The notes under the pieces: generated by a model | Databases searched by the model: none | Seen by the model: the letters and a program-made list of their open reading frames with translations, nothing else | What the model was told of the DNA's origin: nothing | Part shown: in pieces, positions 14,997-24,006 of the stretch | How the letters are laid out: the number at the start of each line of letters is the position of its first letter | How positions within the stretch are numbered: position 1 is the first letter of the stretch | Position numbers and translations under genes: made by a program | Origin: Candidatus Puniceispirillum sp. | GTDB taxonomy: Bacteria; Pseudomonadota; Alphaproteobacteria; Puniceispirillales; Puniceispirillaceae | Direction: 5' to 3' | Assembly: GCA_016778895.1 (NCBI GenBank) | Contig: JADHOR010000014.1 | Span: 1 to 40,463 of the forward strand | Length of the DNA: 40,463 nt

Positions 14997-15869
14997 CTAG
15001 ACGGGCCTCTCGCCAATCACTGTGCAGCGTTCCATATAGCGCGGCTCATCATCAGGGTAATCCATTACCGCAAAATGCATCAGTGAACGATTGTCCCAAA
15101 TCAGCAAATCCCCCTCGGTCCAGCGATGACGATAGAGAAATTGTGGCTGGATCGAATGCTGATATAAAAACTTGAGAATGGCGCTGCTTTCAGCCGTATC
15201 AAGCCCGTCGATATGTGATGTAAACCCCGGATTTACGAACAGGCTCTTTTTACCATTTTCGGGCTTTGTACGCACCAGCGGATGCCGCGCACGATTGCCC
15301 CCATCCATATCATTTTCAACAATCACCGGCTTAGCATACTGGGTGCGCGCGGCCACTTCAAAATCATGCCATGCGTAAAGTGGCATTAAAATGGCCTTCA
15401 TACCGTCACTCAGCGCCTCATAGGCTGCGGCTTGATCGGCAAAGATTGTGTCGCCGCCAACCGGTGGAATGGTTTTGGCGTGCAGCAGTGACGCCTGCGC
15501 TGGCCGGTCACGAAATGACACATCCGAATGCCAATAGGTGCCAGCCCCCTTTCGTCCTTTTGGAGCACCATCTTCGCCAACCTGATTAGATACCCGATAG
15601 ATTTCTGGGTGATCCGGATGAATATAGCGGCTTACCGTATCTTGCAGAGGGTTTTCGTTCGGGTCGCCAAAAAGTGGGCCAAAATTTTTAGACAGCGCAA
15701 TATGCTGCTCGCTGGAGAGGGTCTGGCCATGGATCACCATCAGGCCGCCTGCATCGTTCCAGGCTTCAACCAGATCCTGGGCAAGATTGTCACTATATCC
15801 AGCGGCAAGATCGAGTCCGAAGATTTCTGCGCCAAAGCCCTGGGTTAGGGGCTTGATTTCATACTCCAT
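14997..15869 (-). CDS. TauD/TfdA-type 2-oxoglutarate dioxygenase
   Basis: 290 residues from the ATG at 15869 (GAGAGG 6 nt upstream). Fe(II)/2-oxoglutarate dioxygenase of the taurine/2,4-D family: N-terminal IKPLTQGFGAEIFGLDL, iron ligands H-S-D in TYWHSDVSF (near 120) and the distal His in NRSLMHFAV (near 268), and the 2-oxoglutarate-binding Arg in RYMERCTV (near 280). The motif HPLVRTKPENGKKSLFVN is typical. It hydroxylates a small organic acid, sulfonate or similar substrate, coupled to succinate release. The family is functionally broad, so taurine is not implied. It sits between two paralogous DUF1330 genes on the same strand. Confidence 0.93.
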   Translation of the reverse strand: MEYEIKPLTQGFGAEIFGLDLAAGYSDNLAQDLVEAWNDAGGLMVIHGQTLSSEQHIALSKNFGPLFGDPNENPLQDTVSRYIHPDHPEIYRVSNQVGEDGAPKGRKGAGTYWHSDVSFRDRPAQASLLHAKTIPPVGGDTIFADQAAAYEALSDGMKAILMPLYAWHDFEVAARTQYAKPVIVENDMDGGNRARHPLVRTKPENGKKSLFVNPGFTSHIDGLDTAESSAILKFLYQHSIQPQFLYRHRWTEGDLLIWDNRSLMHFAVMDYPDDEPRYMERCTVIGERPV

Positions 15870-15960
15870 TGTGAGCCTCTCATGATCTAACAAATAATCT
15901 CGGATCTATTATCTTGTTGGCGGGTTGTCAGGCGGGACACTTTGCCAGTTATTTGGCCCT

Positions 15961-16254
15961 TTATTCGGCTGCTTCAACGATGCGGATTTCACGCACTGCG
16001 CCGCCATCCAGAGCGTCAAGTGCGGCGCCATACGCCGCGCCATCATGCGTTGCAATCGCGGCCTCAAGCGAGTCAAACTCGATCAGAACAGTGCGCTCAA
16101 GTACTCCAGCCTCATAGGCCTTTGCCGGTGTGCCGCGGGCGAGAAACCGCCCACCGCCAGCGCTAATTGCCGGCCCTGCCAGCGCTGCGTAGGCAGCCAA
16201 TTTACTTTCGTCAATGATTTTCTGATAGGTGCTAATCCAATAAGCCTTGCGCAT
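15961..16254 (-). CDS. DUF1330 family protein, copy b
   Basis: 97 residues from the ATG at 16254 (MRKAYWISTY); an open extension upstream to 16356 is non-conserved. Same family and exact length as copy a, with AYAALAGPAISAGGGRFLARG and ERTVLIEFDSLEAAIATHD. It is the first gene of the leftward run copy b - TauD-like - copy a, with 91 nt to the dioxygenase. The duplication on either side of an oxygenase suggests the two act with it, perhaps as a heterodimer or on its substrate or product. Confidence 0.85.
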   Translation of the reverse strand: MRKAYWISTYQKIIDESKLAAYAALAGPAISAGGGRFLARGTPAKAYEAGVLERTVLIEFDSLEAAIATHDGAAYGAALDALDGGAVREIRIVEAAE

Positions 16255-16609
16255 TTTAAAATCCGTTTTGCCCGCATTAATGATGGAGCCAAGCCTGTAG
16301 TTTTGCGGGATCAAAACCAAGTCTGGATCAATAAGGAATATGCCATATCGCGGCACACTCCCTATCGATGTATAAAAGTTTGGCAGGCGATCAGACGAAT
16401 TACAACTGGAAATATTTTGCGTAGTTAACCGATTTAGATGTAATATGTTTTGCTAAAACGGCGATAGTTAATCTCACTTTCTGCCAGCGCTATTTGATCC
16501 CGAAACGGCGGTGTCAGGGGCATCGCTTATGACGGTTTCGGCGATGATAGGATTGGGCACAGGTGAAGTGCTCATGGGCAAATATTTAGGGGAGGTAATA
16601 TTTTTAAAA
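16255..16609. other. Divergent intergenic region before the sulfur locus
   Basis: 355 nt upstream of both the DUF1330 operon (leftward) and the persulfide-dioxygenase-like gene (rightward). It must contain both promoters. I see no BigR/SqrR-type palindrome or other clear operator. Part of the right end may be coding if the dioxygenase uses an earlier start. Confidence 0.4.
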
Positions 16610-17515
16610 ATGCCATCTGGTAAACATTTAGATCAAATCATCCCGCAGGTTGAAGGGTTTTTCCATGCGGCGAGCAACACGATCAGCTACGTGGTCAAAG
16701 ACCCGAGCAGCAATGCCTGTGCGGTTATTGATAGCGTGCTTGATCTTGATTATGCCTCGGGCACAATCGGTTATACGCACGCAGATGCAATTCTAGATTA
16801 TATTGAGCAGCATCAGTTGGCGGTTCAATGGCTGATTGAAACGCATGTTCATGCAGATCATCTATCGGCAGCCCCCTATATCCAGCAGGAACGCGGTGGG
16901 CAAATTGGTATCGCCCAGCAGATTGTCGAGGTGCAGGAAGAATTTGGTAAAATGTTCAATGCCGGCACCGAATTTCAGCGGGATGGCAGCCAGTTTGATG
17001 TACTGTTCAAAGATGGCAGTCAGTACATGATTGGCGAGCTTTTGGCTTATGTGATCCATACGCCCGGCCACACGCCGGCTTGTATGACCCACGTTATTGG
17101 CGATGCAGCTTTTGTTGGGGATACGCTGTTCATGCCTGATGGGGGCACCGCACGCGCCGATTTCCCGGGTGGGGACGCCGGCCAGCTTTATCGTTCTATC
17201 CAGAAAATTCTGTCGCTTCCCGATGAAACGCGTATTTTTGTTTGCCATGATTACAGCCCCGGCGGGCGCGAGGTCGCGTGGCAAACCAGCGTTGCCGAAG
17301 AACGTGCGAAAAACATTCATATCGGTCACGGCGCAAGCGAGGCGGAATTTGTTGCAATGCGCACAAAACGCGATGCGACGCTTGCCATGCCGACGCTTAT
17401 CATGCCGTCAATTCAGGTGAATATGCGGGCCGGTCATATGCCGGCTAGTGAGCCTGGAGGCGGCGTCTATCTGAAAGTTCCCATTTCAGGACTGAAGTCT
17501 AAAAAATCATCCTGA
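16610..17515 (+). CDS. Persulfide-dioxygenase-like MBL-fold protein
   Basis: About 301 residues from the ATG at 16610, where family similarity begins (F-F-H-A-A-S-N-T-I-S-Y-V-V); a GGGGAGG lies somewhat far upstream (14 nt), and in-frame starts at 16577 and 16511 are alternatives. Metallo-beta-lactamase fold of the ETHE1/Blh group: T-H-V-H-A-D-H (about 82), H-T-P-G-H-T-P-A-C, G-D-T-L-F and the final metal region V-C-H-D-Y. The NAGTEFQRDGSQFD and QVNMRAGHMP segments are typical of the Blh-like branch. These enzymes oxidise glutathione persulfide to sulfite and detoxify sulfide. Followed by two YeeE/YedE genes, as in sulfide-responsive operons. Confidence 0.88.
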   Translation: MPSGKHLDQIIPQVEGFFHAASNTISYVVKDPSSNACAVIDSVLDLDYASGTIGYTHADAILDYIEQHQLAVQWLIETHVHADHLSAAPYIQQERGGQIGIAQQIVEVQEEFGKMFNAGTEFQRDGSQFDVLFKDGSQYMIGELLAYVIHTPGHTPACMTHVIGDAAFVGDTLFMPDGGTARADFPGGDAGQLYRSIQKILSLPDETRIFVCHDYSPGGREVAWQTSVAEERAKNIHIGHGASEAEFVAMRTKRDATLAMPTLIMPSIQVNMRAGHMPASEPGGGVYLKVPISGLKSKKSS

Positions 17516-17592
17516 CCCTGTTTTCAGCGGTGCCAGATGGCAGGCTGCAACCGGGCGCCCCGGACTCAAATATTGTTACACAAGGAAAATCT

Positions 17593-18024
17593 ATGACAAT
17601 TGCATGGGCAAGTTTTACCCCGCTTAGCGCATTTCTAGGCGGCTGTCTTATCGGTCTTGCGGCACTATTATTAATGGCATTTCAAGGCCGCGTGATGGGC
17701 GTAAGCGGCATTCTTGGCGGCCTGTTTGGTGCGGCGTCCTCCGGTGATCGCAGCTGGCGTCTGGCGTTTTTATTGGGTGTTGTTGGTGGCCCGCTTTTAT
17801 GGCAGGCACTGAGCAAAGTGCCAATTATTTGGCAGGCCGTTGCCAGCGGTCCACAATTTTATATTGCGGCGTTTTTGGTCGGGCTTGGCACGGCTATTGG
17901 ATCGGGCTGTACATCAGGGCACGGCATTTGTGGGCTTGCCCGCTTTTCACCGCGCTCATTCGTTGCCGTTATGGCCTTTATGACAAGTGCGGTGGCAACC
18001 GTTGCGATCGTCAATCAGATATAG
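17593..18024 (+). CDS. YeeE/YedE half-transporter 1
   Basis: 143 residues from the ATG at 17593 (AAGGAAAA upstream). Four hydrophobic segments (about 9-30, 54-72, 87-106, 115-140) and the family signature GSGCTSGHGICGLARFSPRS, whose cysteine lies in the thiosulfate-conducting path of full-length YeeE/TsuA. Here the usual double-length protein is split in two genes; this is the N-terminal-type half. It probably pairs with the next product in the inner membrane to import thiosulfate or a related sulfur anion. Position directly after a persulfide dioxygenase supports a sulfur role. Confidence 0.88.
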   Translation: MTIAWASFTPLSAFLGGCLIGLAALLLMAFQGRVMGVSGILGGLFGAASSGDRSWRLAFLLGVVGGPLLWQALSKVPIIWQAVASGPQFYIAAFLVGLGTAIGSGCTSGHGICGLARFSPRSFVAVMAFMTSAVATVAIVNQI

Positions 18025-18038
18025 TCGTGGAGGTAATT

Positions 18039-18473
18039 ATGACACGTTTGATTACAGCCCTGATCATTGGTGCCATCTTTGGTATCGGCCTTGCGATTGC
18101 CGGTATGTTGAACCCGGCTAAAGTTGTCGGTTTTCTTGATGTTTTTGGTGATTGGGATCCGTCTCTTGCGCTGGTTATGGGCGGCGGTGTATTGGTGAAT
18201 GCCATCGGTTTGCGTTTTGTGCTTGAGCGTGAAGCGCCGATTCAATCGGCAGAATTTTTGCTGCCAACCGCGTCTAGCATTGACAAGCCATTGCTTGCCG
18301 GCAGTGTGATTTTCGGCATTGGCTGGGGTATTTCTGGCCTTTGCCCGGGACCGGTGGTTGCCAGTTTACTATTGAACAGTAACGCGATGTTGCCCTTTTT
18401 TGGCATGCTGATTGCCGGATTGCTGCTTGGCCGAATTGTGATGCGGCGGGTGGCGGCGCGACATCTGGCCTAG
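18039..18473 (+). CDS. YeeE/YedE half-transporter 2 (DUF6691-like)
   Basis: 144 residues from the ATG at 18039 with GGAGG 5 nt upstream, 14 nt after the previous stop. Hydrophobic segments at about 4-24, 45-62, 85-110 and 115-135; motifs GMLNPAKVVGFLDVFGDWDPSLALVMGGG and W-G-I-S-G-L-C-P-G-P, with the conserved cysteine. It is the complementary half of the split YeeE/YedE transporter. Tight spacing indicates co-translation with half 1. Confidence 0.88.
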   Translation: MTRLITALIIGAIFGIGLAIAGMLNPAKVVGFLDVFGDWDPSLALVMGGGVLVNAIGLRFVLEREAPIQSAEFLLPTASSIDKPLLAGSVIFGIGWGISGLCPGPVVASLLLNSNAMLPFFGMLIAGLLLGRIVMRRVAARHLA

Positions 18474-18554
18474 GCTGAATCGAGAATTTACCTTTTTCTC
18501 AGTAGGGTTAATGGCCACAACCGCCCAATGCAGTTTTTTGATGGGGATAGCGAA

Positions 18555-19457
18555 ATGGATCCAGATTACAACGCGCCGCTTGATTACCTGCCACGGATCA
18601 AGAGCTATTATATCGGTCTTGGCTATGGCGAGCCCTATGAATGGGCAAAACTTGATCATGTGCCGTTTACCCACCTAGAAAAACCGCTTTGTGAGGCGCG
18701 GATTGGTATTGTGACGACCGCGTCGATCTTTGATCCGGCGAATGGTGAGCAGGGGCCGGGTGCGCCCTATAATGGCAAGGCGAAATTCTTCCGCTGCTAT
18801 GCTGAACCGATTACACCTTTCCCCGATGTCAGGATTGCGCATATTGCCATTGACCGTGCGCATACAACGGCGAGTGATATGGCAAGCTATTTCCCGCTTG
18901 CTGCGATGCAGCGGCTTGCCGCAGCTGGCTATATCGGGTCGGTATCTCCAAATTTTTATGGTCTGCCGACCAACCGTTCCCAGCGTGTAACGACGCAAAC
19001 AGATTGCCCAGAGCTGTTGTCATTATGCAGAGATGATGCTGTGGATGCGGTGGTGATGGTGCCGAATTGTCCGGTCTGTCATCAGTCAGTGGCGTTGGCA
19101 GCGGCGCATTTGGAGGCGGCGGGTATTGCAACAGTGATCATGGGCTGTGCCCGCGATATTATCTCTTATGTTGGGGCGCCGCGCCTGTTGTTTAATGATC
19201 TGCCGCTGGGTAATGGAGCTGGCTTGCCGCATGACCAGCCGTCACAGGATCTTGCGGCACGGATGGCGCTAGATCTTTTGCTTGATGCCTGCGAACCACG
19301 GACGATTAAGGCATCGCCGTTGAAATGGGCGGGGGCGGCCGATTGGAAAAAAGATTATTCCAATATTGCACTTTTGTCGGATGCAGAGATCGCCCGTTTG
19401 CGTGCCGAATTTGATGCGGTGAAAAAGGACGCTGCAGACTTGAAAAAGGCGCTTTAG
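18555..19457 (+). CDS. GrdB-related reductase-family protein with CxxC
   Basis: About 300 residues; ATG 18555 (GGGGA upstream) is preferred to 18528. It belongs to the family related to glycine/sarcosine/betaine reductase subunit B: D-Y-L-P-R-I-K near the start, EARIGIVTTASIFDP (about 50), a central H-T-T-A-S-D segment, and VMVPNCPVCHQSVALAA near 182, where a C-x-x-C replaces the selenocysteine motif of the anaerobic enzymes. It continues A-A-G-I-A-T-V-I-M-G-C-A-R-D. Non-selenoprotein homologues in aerobes have no assigned reaction. It lies 80 nt after the YeeE pair and may be co-transcribed with it, hinting at thiol or persulfide chemistry. Confidence 0.75.
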   Translation: MDPDYNAPLDYLPRIKSYYIGLGYGEPYEWAKLDHVPFTHLEKPLCEARIGIVTTASIFDPANGEQGPGAPYNGKAKFFRCYAEPITPFPDVRIAHIAIDRAHTTASDMASYFPLAAMQRLAAAGYIGSVSPNFYGLPTNRSQRVTTQTDCPELLSLCRDDAVDAVVMVPNCPVCHQSVALAAAHLEAAGIATVIMGCARDIISYVGAPRLLFNDLPLGNGAGLPHDQPSQDLAARMALDLLLDACEPRTIKASPLKWAGAADWKKDYSNIALLSDAEIARLRAEFDAVKKDAADLKKAL

Positions 19458-19488
19458 TTGGCTGTTTATCTGATGTGCAGAAATACTA

Positions 19489-20931
19489 CTAGTCAAGTTT
19501 CTTGATCTCGGCTGCCAGTGCTTTTGCCGCGTCACTGCCCGGTTCCATCATCGTTAGCAATGTCTGCCATGCGTCACGCGCAGTACCATGATTTCCAGAC
19601 AGGCGGGCAAGATGCCCTTCGAAAAACAGTGTTTGTGGGTTTTTTGGCGCAATAGCCTTGGCAGCGGCAAGTGCCGCATTGGCGCGCTCTTTATCGGCAC
19701 TTGTGTTGCCGGTGGCAAGAATAAGTTCCAGCAGGCTTAGCTGAATATCTAGGTCATTCGGTGCTGATTTTGCCGCGGTAGCGAGGGCTTCGAGCGCGGC
19801 CTCGCTTTTGCCCAATACATCATAGGCGCGGGCCAGACGAACCCAGCCATCAGTGTCATCAGGTGTCTCGGCAAGCCGGTCCTCCAGCCGCTTTACCATG
19901 CCGGCAACCATCTCATCGCGCTCAGCCTCGGTCATATTCGCCGCATTGGCTACATCCTCGGCATTGGGCCCTAACGGCATGACATTGGCGGCTTGATCTG
20001 TCGGTTGGCTTGCTGGCAGAGTGAGATCACCAGCTTCGGCGGCGCGCTGCATATTCTCACGCACCAGCGGAACCCAGGGCGCATCGGGGTTTGATACAGC
20101 CAATAATGATTGCCACTGCTGGATCGAGGCGGCGTATTCGCCATCTTGAAACGCTGCTAGACCGGCAAGGAATAGGGCGCGTGGTTCTGCCGGATCAGCT
20201 GCAAGCACAGTTTTTATCAACGCGCGTGCTGGAATTGTCACCTGACCATCGGCGGCACGGCTTAACGCTTCGGCAAGCATTGAGGTGATGGCGATATCGC
20301 CATTGGTGATGTTGATGCCTGTGCGCAAGGCGCGAATTTCGGTTTCGCTATCACCAACATTTGCCGCCGCCTGTGCTAGCAGTAACCAAGCCCCGATATC
20401 TTGTGGGGCTTTTTCGGTTGCAGCGATGGCCTCGCGGAGGGCGGTGGCCGCAGCGTTCTGATTTTCATCTGCGCCAGCCCTGACAGCGGCAATTTCGGCG
20501 GTCCGGCTGGCAAAAGGTCGATCAGGCCTTTCAGGATTGCCAATACCAAGATAGATCCCCAGCGACAGCACCGGCACCAGCAGGCTGGCAAGCAACCATG
20601 GCCATGTCAAAATTGATTTACCAGCGGTCTCAAGCCGTTCCATCTCGGCGCTGAGGCCAAGTAATCGCCGGTCAATATCACGGCAGGCGCTGGCATGATC
20701 ATCATTACTGATATTGCCATCGGCACGGTCCTGGTCGGCGCGTTGACGTTCGGCCTGCAAAACATCAATTTTCCGGAATATAGCCCGGGTGTGCTCGCCG
20801 GGGAGCAACTGCGTGCGGCCGCGCTGAATGATCCAAAGAGCCAGCCCTGTCAGAGCCATTCCAATGACAATAGTGCCGGCAATAACTGGCAGGCTAGCAA
20901 GTGACAAATTATTCAGGATTTGCGTGGTCAT
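19489..20931 (-). CDS. ccmI: Cytochrome c biogenesis protein CcmI
   Basis: 480 residues. Two transmembrane helices near the N-terminus (about 14-34 and 110-130) flank a cytoplasmic loop with a leucine-zipper-like stretch (A-I-F-R-K-I-D-V-L-Q-A-E-R). A long periplasmic part has tetratricopeptide-like helices (A-W-L-L-L-A-Q-A, G-W-V-R-L-A-R-A-Y-D-V-L-G-K, F-F-E-G-H-L-A-R-L-S-G-N). CcmI holds apocytochrome c and passes it to the CcmF-CcmH haem ligation complex. Last gene of the leftward ccmF-G-H-I block, 5 nt after ccmH. Length and order are normal for alphaproteobacteria. Confidence 0.92.
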   Translation of the reverse strand: MTTQILNNLSLASLPVIAGTIVIGMALTGLALWIIQRGRTQLLPGEHTRAIFRKIDVLQAERQRADQDRADGNISNDDHASACRDIDRRLLGLSAEMERLETAGKSILTWPWLLASLLVPVLSLGIYLGIGNPERPDRPFASRTAEIAAVRAGADENQNAAATALREAIAATEKAPQDIGAWLLLAQAAANVGDSETEIRALRTGINITNGDIAITSMLAEALSRAADGQVTIPARALIKTVLAADPAEPRALFLAGLAAFQDGEYAASIQQWQSLLAVSNPDAPWVPLVRENMQRAAEAGDLTLPASQPTDQAANVMPLGPNAEDVANAANMTEAERDEMVAGMVKRLEDRLAETPDDTDGWVRLARAYDVLGKSEAALEALATAAKSAPNDLDIQLSLLELILATGNTSADKERANAALAAAKAIAPKNPQTLFFEGHLARLSGNHGTARDAWQTLLTMMEPGSDAAKALAAEIKKLD

Positions 20932-20936
20932 GATTT

Positions 20937-21458
20937 TTACTCGTTCCGACCATTAAGGCTTGCTAGCATTTTTTCAATCTTTGCACGCTCGGTCGCGTCA
21001 AGCTCATTTATCGATTCAGTGCCGCTCTGGCGGCGTGCCATAAGCACGATCACCCCGCCAAGCAGCATAAACGCAAATGGCGCAAGCCACAGAAACATCG
21101 TTGCGAGATCAAGTGGCGGATTTAGTAAAACATAATCGCCGTATTTCTGTTGTAGCTGATCCATAATCGCCTCGTCGCTATCACCTGCAGCAATCTGGCT
21201 GCGGACTTCGCGCCGTAAATCCCGGGCAAGGTCGGCATCGCTATCGTCAATTGATTGGTTCTGGCAAACTAGACAGCGCAATTGCTTGGACAGGTTGCGC
21301 GCCCGCTCTTCAAGCTCGGGATTGGCCAGCATTTCCTCGGCGGTGATTGCATTTGCTGCTGTCGTGACGATGGTATTTGGCACAAGGCTGACAAGCAGCA
21401 GCCCCAAGGGCAAAATACCAACAAGCATTAGATTGCGCATGCGGGGTAAAATCACCAC
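20937..21458 (-). CDS. ccmH: Cytochrome c biogenesis protein CcmH
   Basis: Up to 173 residues. A GTG at 21458 overlaps the end of ccmG; an ATG at 21440 is equally possible and no Shine-Dalgarno decides. Signal anchor near residues 8-30, the apocytochrome-thiol-reducing motif L-R-C-L-V-C-Q-N-Q-S-I-D-D-S-D (about 61-75), R-R-E-V-R-S-Q-I and the K-Y-G-D-Y-V-L-L-N-P-P segment, then a C-terminal helix (about 114-138). It reduces or presents the C-x-x-C-H haem-binding site of apocytochromes in the periplasm, working with CcmF and CcmI. Confidence 0.94.
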   Translation of the reverse strand: MVILPRMRNLMLVGILPLGLLLVSLVPNTIVTTAANAITAEEMLANPELEERARNLSKQLRCLVCQNQSIDDSDADLARDLRREVRSQIAAGDSDEAIMDQLQQKYGDYVLLNPPLDLATMFLWLAPFAFMLLGGVIVLMARRQSGTESINELDATERAKIEKMLASLNGRNE

Positions 21459-22015
21459 GATCCAAGTGCCTCTAGCGCCGGCATGATCGTGGCATCAATG
21501 ACGCCTCTTGTCAGCGGGCCGGCATGACGCAGCTTAACCACGCCATTCGCATCCAGCAGATAGGTCTCCGGCACGCCATAAACCCCCCATTCAATGCCCA
21601 TACGCCCGTCAGTATCCATGCCGACCGCCCGAAATGGATTGCCATATTGTTCAAGAAAGCTGTTCGTGTCTTCGCCGCGATCCTTGTAGGCGATGCCCAG
21701 AATGGCGACCCGTTTCGACAGCATTTCAAGAGCCGGGGCTTCGGCGCGGCAGGGCGCACACCATGAAGCAAAGAAATTCACCAGCAGGGGCTGCCCCTTG
21801 AATGCGGTAAGCTGGACCATATTATCGCCGGCGTCATTGGGCATGAGGTTGGCAAGGCTTGTGCGCGGTGCTGATTTGTTCACCAGAACCGATGGCAGCT
21901 GCGCTGGATCACGGCTACCCGAAAGGGTGGCATAGAGCGCCACAGCGCCAACTAACGCCAAGGCGGTAAATGCCAAAAGCGGCAACAGAAATGACAGGCG
22001 CAGTTGGCTCATCAT
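21452..22015 (-). CDS. ccmG: Thiol:disulfide interchange protein CcmG/DsbE
   Basis: 187 residues with an N-terminal membrane anchor (about 8-30) and a periplasmic thioredoxin domain: N-F-F-A-S-W-C-A-P-C-R-A-E (active C-A-P-C near 88) and the CcmG-type G-V-Y-G-V-P-E-T-Y-L-L-D with cis-proline near 148. It keeps apocytochrome and CcmH cysteines reduced for haem attachment. The start ATG overlaps the ccmF stop (ATGA), showing translational coupling. Confidence 0.95.
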   Translation of the reverse strand: MMSQLRLSFLLPLLAFTALALVGAVALYATLSGSRDPAQLPSVLVNKSAPRTSLANLMPNDAGDNMVQLTAFKGQPLLVNFFASWCAPCRAEAPALEMLSKRVAILGIAYKDRGEDTNSFLEQYGNPFRAVGMDTDGRMGIEWGVYGVPETYLLDANGVVKLRHAGPLTRGVIDATIMPALEALGSW

Positions 22016-24006
22016 GCGCCCCTGCCTGATGCTGGCATCGCGGTTGTCGAGTTGGTGACCGGACTGGTTTGATTGGCCGCAGTGCGTTGCCGCCCGAATG
22101 CAGCGAGCAGCCCACCAAGCGCCATGATTGCCGCGCCGCCCCAGATCCAGCTGACAAGCGGTTTGTAATAGAGCCGAAGCGTAAAGCCGATTTTATTGTC
22201 ACCATCGCCGAGCACGGCATAATCATCACCGCGTAGGGTAGGCCGAATTGCGGCCTCGGTTGTGGTTTGGCGTTCAGCGTTATAGATGCGCTTTTCTGGC
22301 GTTAACAGGGCAAACAGTTTGCCTGATTGGTCGCGATATTCCAGCTGCGCTGCTAAGGCCTGGTAATTCGGTCCCTGAACCTGCTTAACGCCGGTAAAGG
22401 TGACGTTGCGATCGGCAATCTGGATTACATCCCCCGGTTTGGCGCGCACGACCTGTTCGCTGTTATAAAGATTATCGCCAACCGCACCAAGCATGAAAAT
22501 AACAATGCCGAAATGCGCCAGCCACATCCCGATAACTTCAGTTGGAACACGCCGCGCTCGGCGGGCGATGCCCGCACCGCCATGCGGTTTTAGCTGCTGC
22601 CAGATATCCGCGCCGATGCCCGCGCCCAACCAGCCGATAAGGCCAAGCGCAACCAGTGCGCCGATGCTAAATCCGACTGCAAAGGCCGATGTCAGACCAG
22701 CCGTGATGCCCGCGCCAACGGCAGCTGTGATCAGAACCACCCGTAATCGCGCTGTTTTGCCATGCCGCCAAGCCATCACTGGCCCGATTGCCATAATCAT
22801 CATCAATAATGCCATAACCGGGTTAAAGGTTGCATCGAAATAGGGCGGTCCAACGGTGATGCGGGCGCCGGTAACCATTTCCAGGCCAAGCGGGTAAAAT
22901 GTCCCAAGAAGGACAATCGCCGTCGCAACAACAAGTAGCATATTATTGGCGATCAGCCCGCCCTCGCGGCTTGTCAGGCTAAAATCTGCGGTGGTGACCA
23001 GCTGTGGGCCCCGCCATGCGTAAAGCGCCAGCGGTATACCAACGGCAAACAGTAAAATCACTAGCACGAAAACACCGCGCGCCGGATCAGAGGCAAAGCT
23101 ATGCACCGAGGTCAACAGGCCTGAACGCACAATGAATGTGCCAACCAGCGATAACGAGAAAGCCATGATCGCCAGCAGCACTGTCCAGCTTTTTAACTGG
23201 CCGCGTTTTTCAACAACGATCGCCGAATGCAACAGCGCGGTAGCCGCCAGCCACGGCATTAGTGACGCGTTTTCAACCGGGTCCCAGAACCACCAGCCGC
23301 CCCAGCCGAGCTCATAATAAGCCCACCAGCTGCCAAGTGCGATGCCGCAGGTCAGCGCGCACCATGCAGCCATAATCCACGGACGCATCCATTTTGCCCA
23401 AAGCCGATCAACCTCGCCGCTAATCAGCGCTGCAACGGCAAAGGCAAACGCCATCGACAGGCCAACATAGCCAAGATAGAGCGTCGGCGGGTGAATTGCC
23501 AAACCCGGATCCTGCAAAATCGGATTGAGGCCTTTGCCATCAAGCGGGGCAGTGCCGAGCCGCAAAAACGGATTTGAGGTAAATAGGCTAAAGGCCAGAA
23601 AGCCGGTGCTGACCAAGCCTTGAACTGCGAGAATACGCGCTTTTAGAGCCATCGGCATGGCACGGCCACCAAGCGCCAGAACGCCGCCATAAATTGCAAG
23701 GATCAAAATCCATAGTATTAATGAGCCTTCATGATTGCCCCATGTGCCGGATATTTTATAGATCATCGGCTTGGTTGAATGCGAATGGTTGGCGACGAGA
23801 GCAAGCGAAAAATCAGAGGTGATGAAACCCCAGACAAGCGCGCCAAAAGAAAACGCCACGGCCAGCATGACGCTGATCGCTGCGGCGGGTGCAATCAGCA
23901 TCATGGCGGCATTACCGCGTGCGGCCCCGATTAACGGTAAAAACCCCTGAACAAGGCTGAGCACAAACGCGGTGATTAAGGCAAAATGTCCAAGTTCAGT
24001 AATCAT
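22012..24006 (-). CDS. ccmF: Cytochrome c haem lyase subunit CcmF
   Basis: 664 residues, highly hydrophobic with about 15 membrane segments. The W-G-rich haem-handling motif is present (W-G-G-W-W-F-W-D-P-V-E-N-A-S-L-M-P-W near 247-264), as are the conserved N-H-S-H-S-T-K-P and S-G-T-W-G-N-H-E-G-S-L-I-L-W segments near 95-115. CcmF is the core of haem ligation, taking haem from CcmE. It is the first gene of the leftward block. ccmE, often directly upstream in alphaproteobacteria, is not here; an AEC transporter gene lies upstream instead. Confidence 0.95.
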   Translation of the reverse strand: MITELGHFALITAFVLSLVQGFLPLIGAARGNAAMMLIAPAAAISVMLAVAFSFGALVWGFITSDFSLALVANHSHSTKPMIYKISGTWGNHEGSLILWILILAIYGGVLALGGRAMPMALKARILAVQGLVSTGFLAFSLFTSNPFLRLGTAPLDGKGLNPILQDPGLAIHPPTLYLGYVGLSMAFAFAVAALISGEVDRLWAKWMRPWIMAAWCALTCGIALGSWWAYYELGWGGWWFWDPVENASLMPWLAATALLHSAIVVEKRGQLKSWTVLLAIMAFSLSLVGTFIVRSGLLTSVHSFASDPARGVFVLVILLFAVGIPLALYAWRGPQLVTTADFSLTSREGGLIANNMLLVVATAIVLLGTFYPLGLEMVTGARITVGPPYFDATFNPVMALLMMIMAIGPVMAWRHGKTARLRVVLITAAVGAGITAGLTSAFAVGFSIGALVALGLIGWLGAGIGADIWQQLKPHGGAGIARRARRVPTEVIGMWLAHFGIVIFMLGAVGDNLYNSEQVVRAKPGDVIQIADRNVTFTGVKQVQGPNYQALAAQLEYRDQSGKLFALLTPEKRIYNAERQTTTEAAIRPTLRGDDYAVLGDGDNKIGFTLRLYYKPLVSWIWGGAAIMALGGLLAAFGRQRTAANQTSPVTNSTTAMPASGRGA

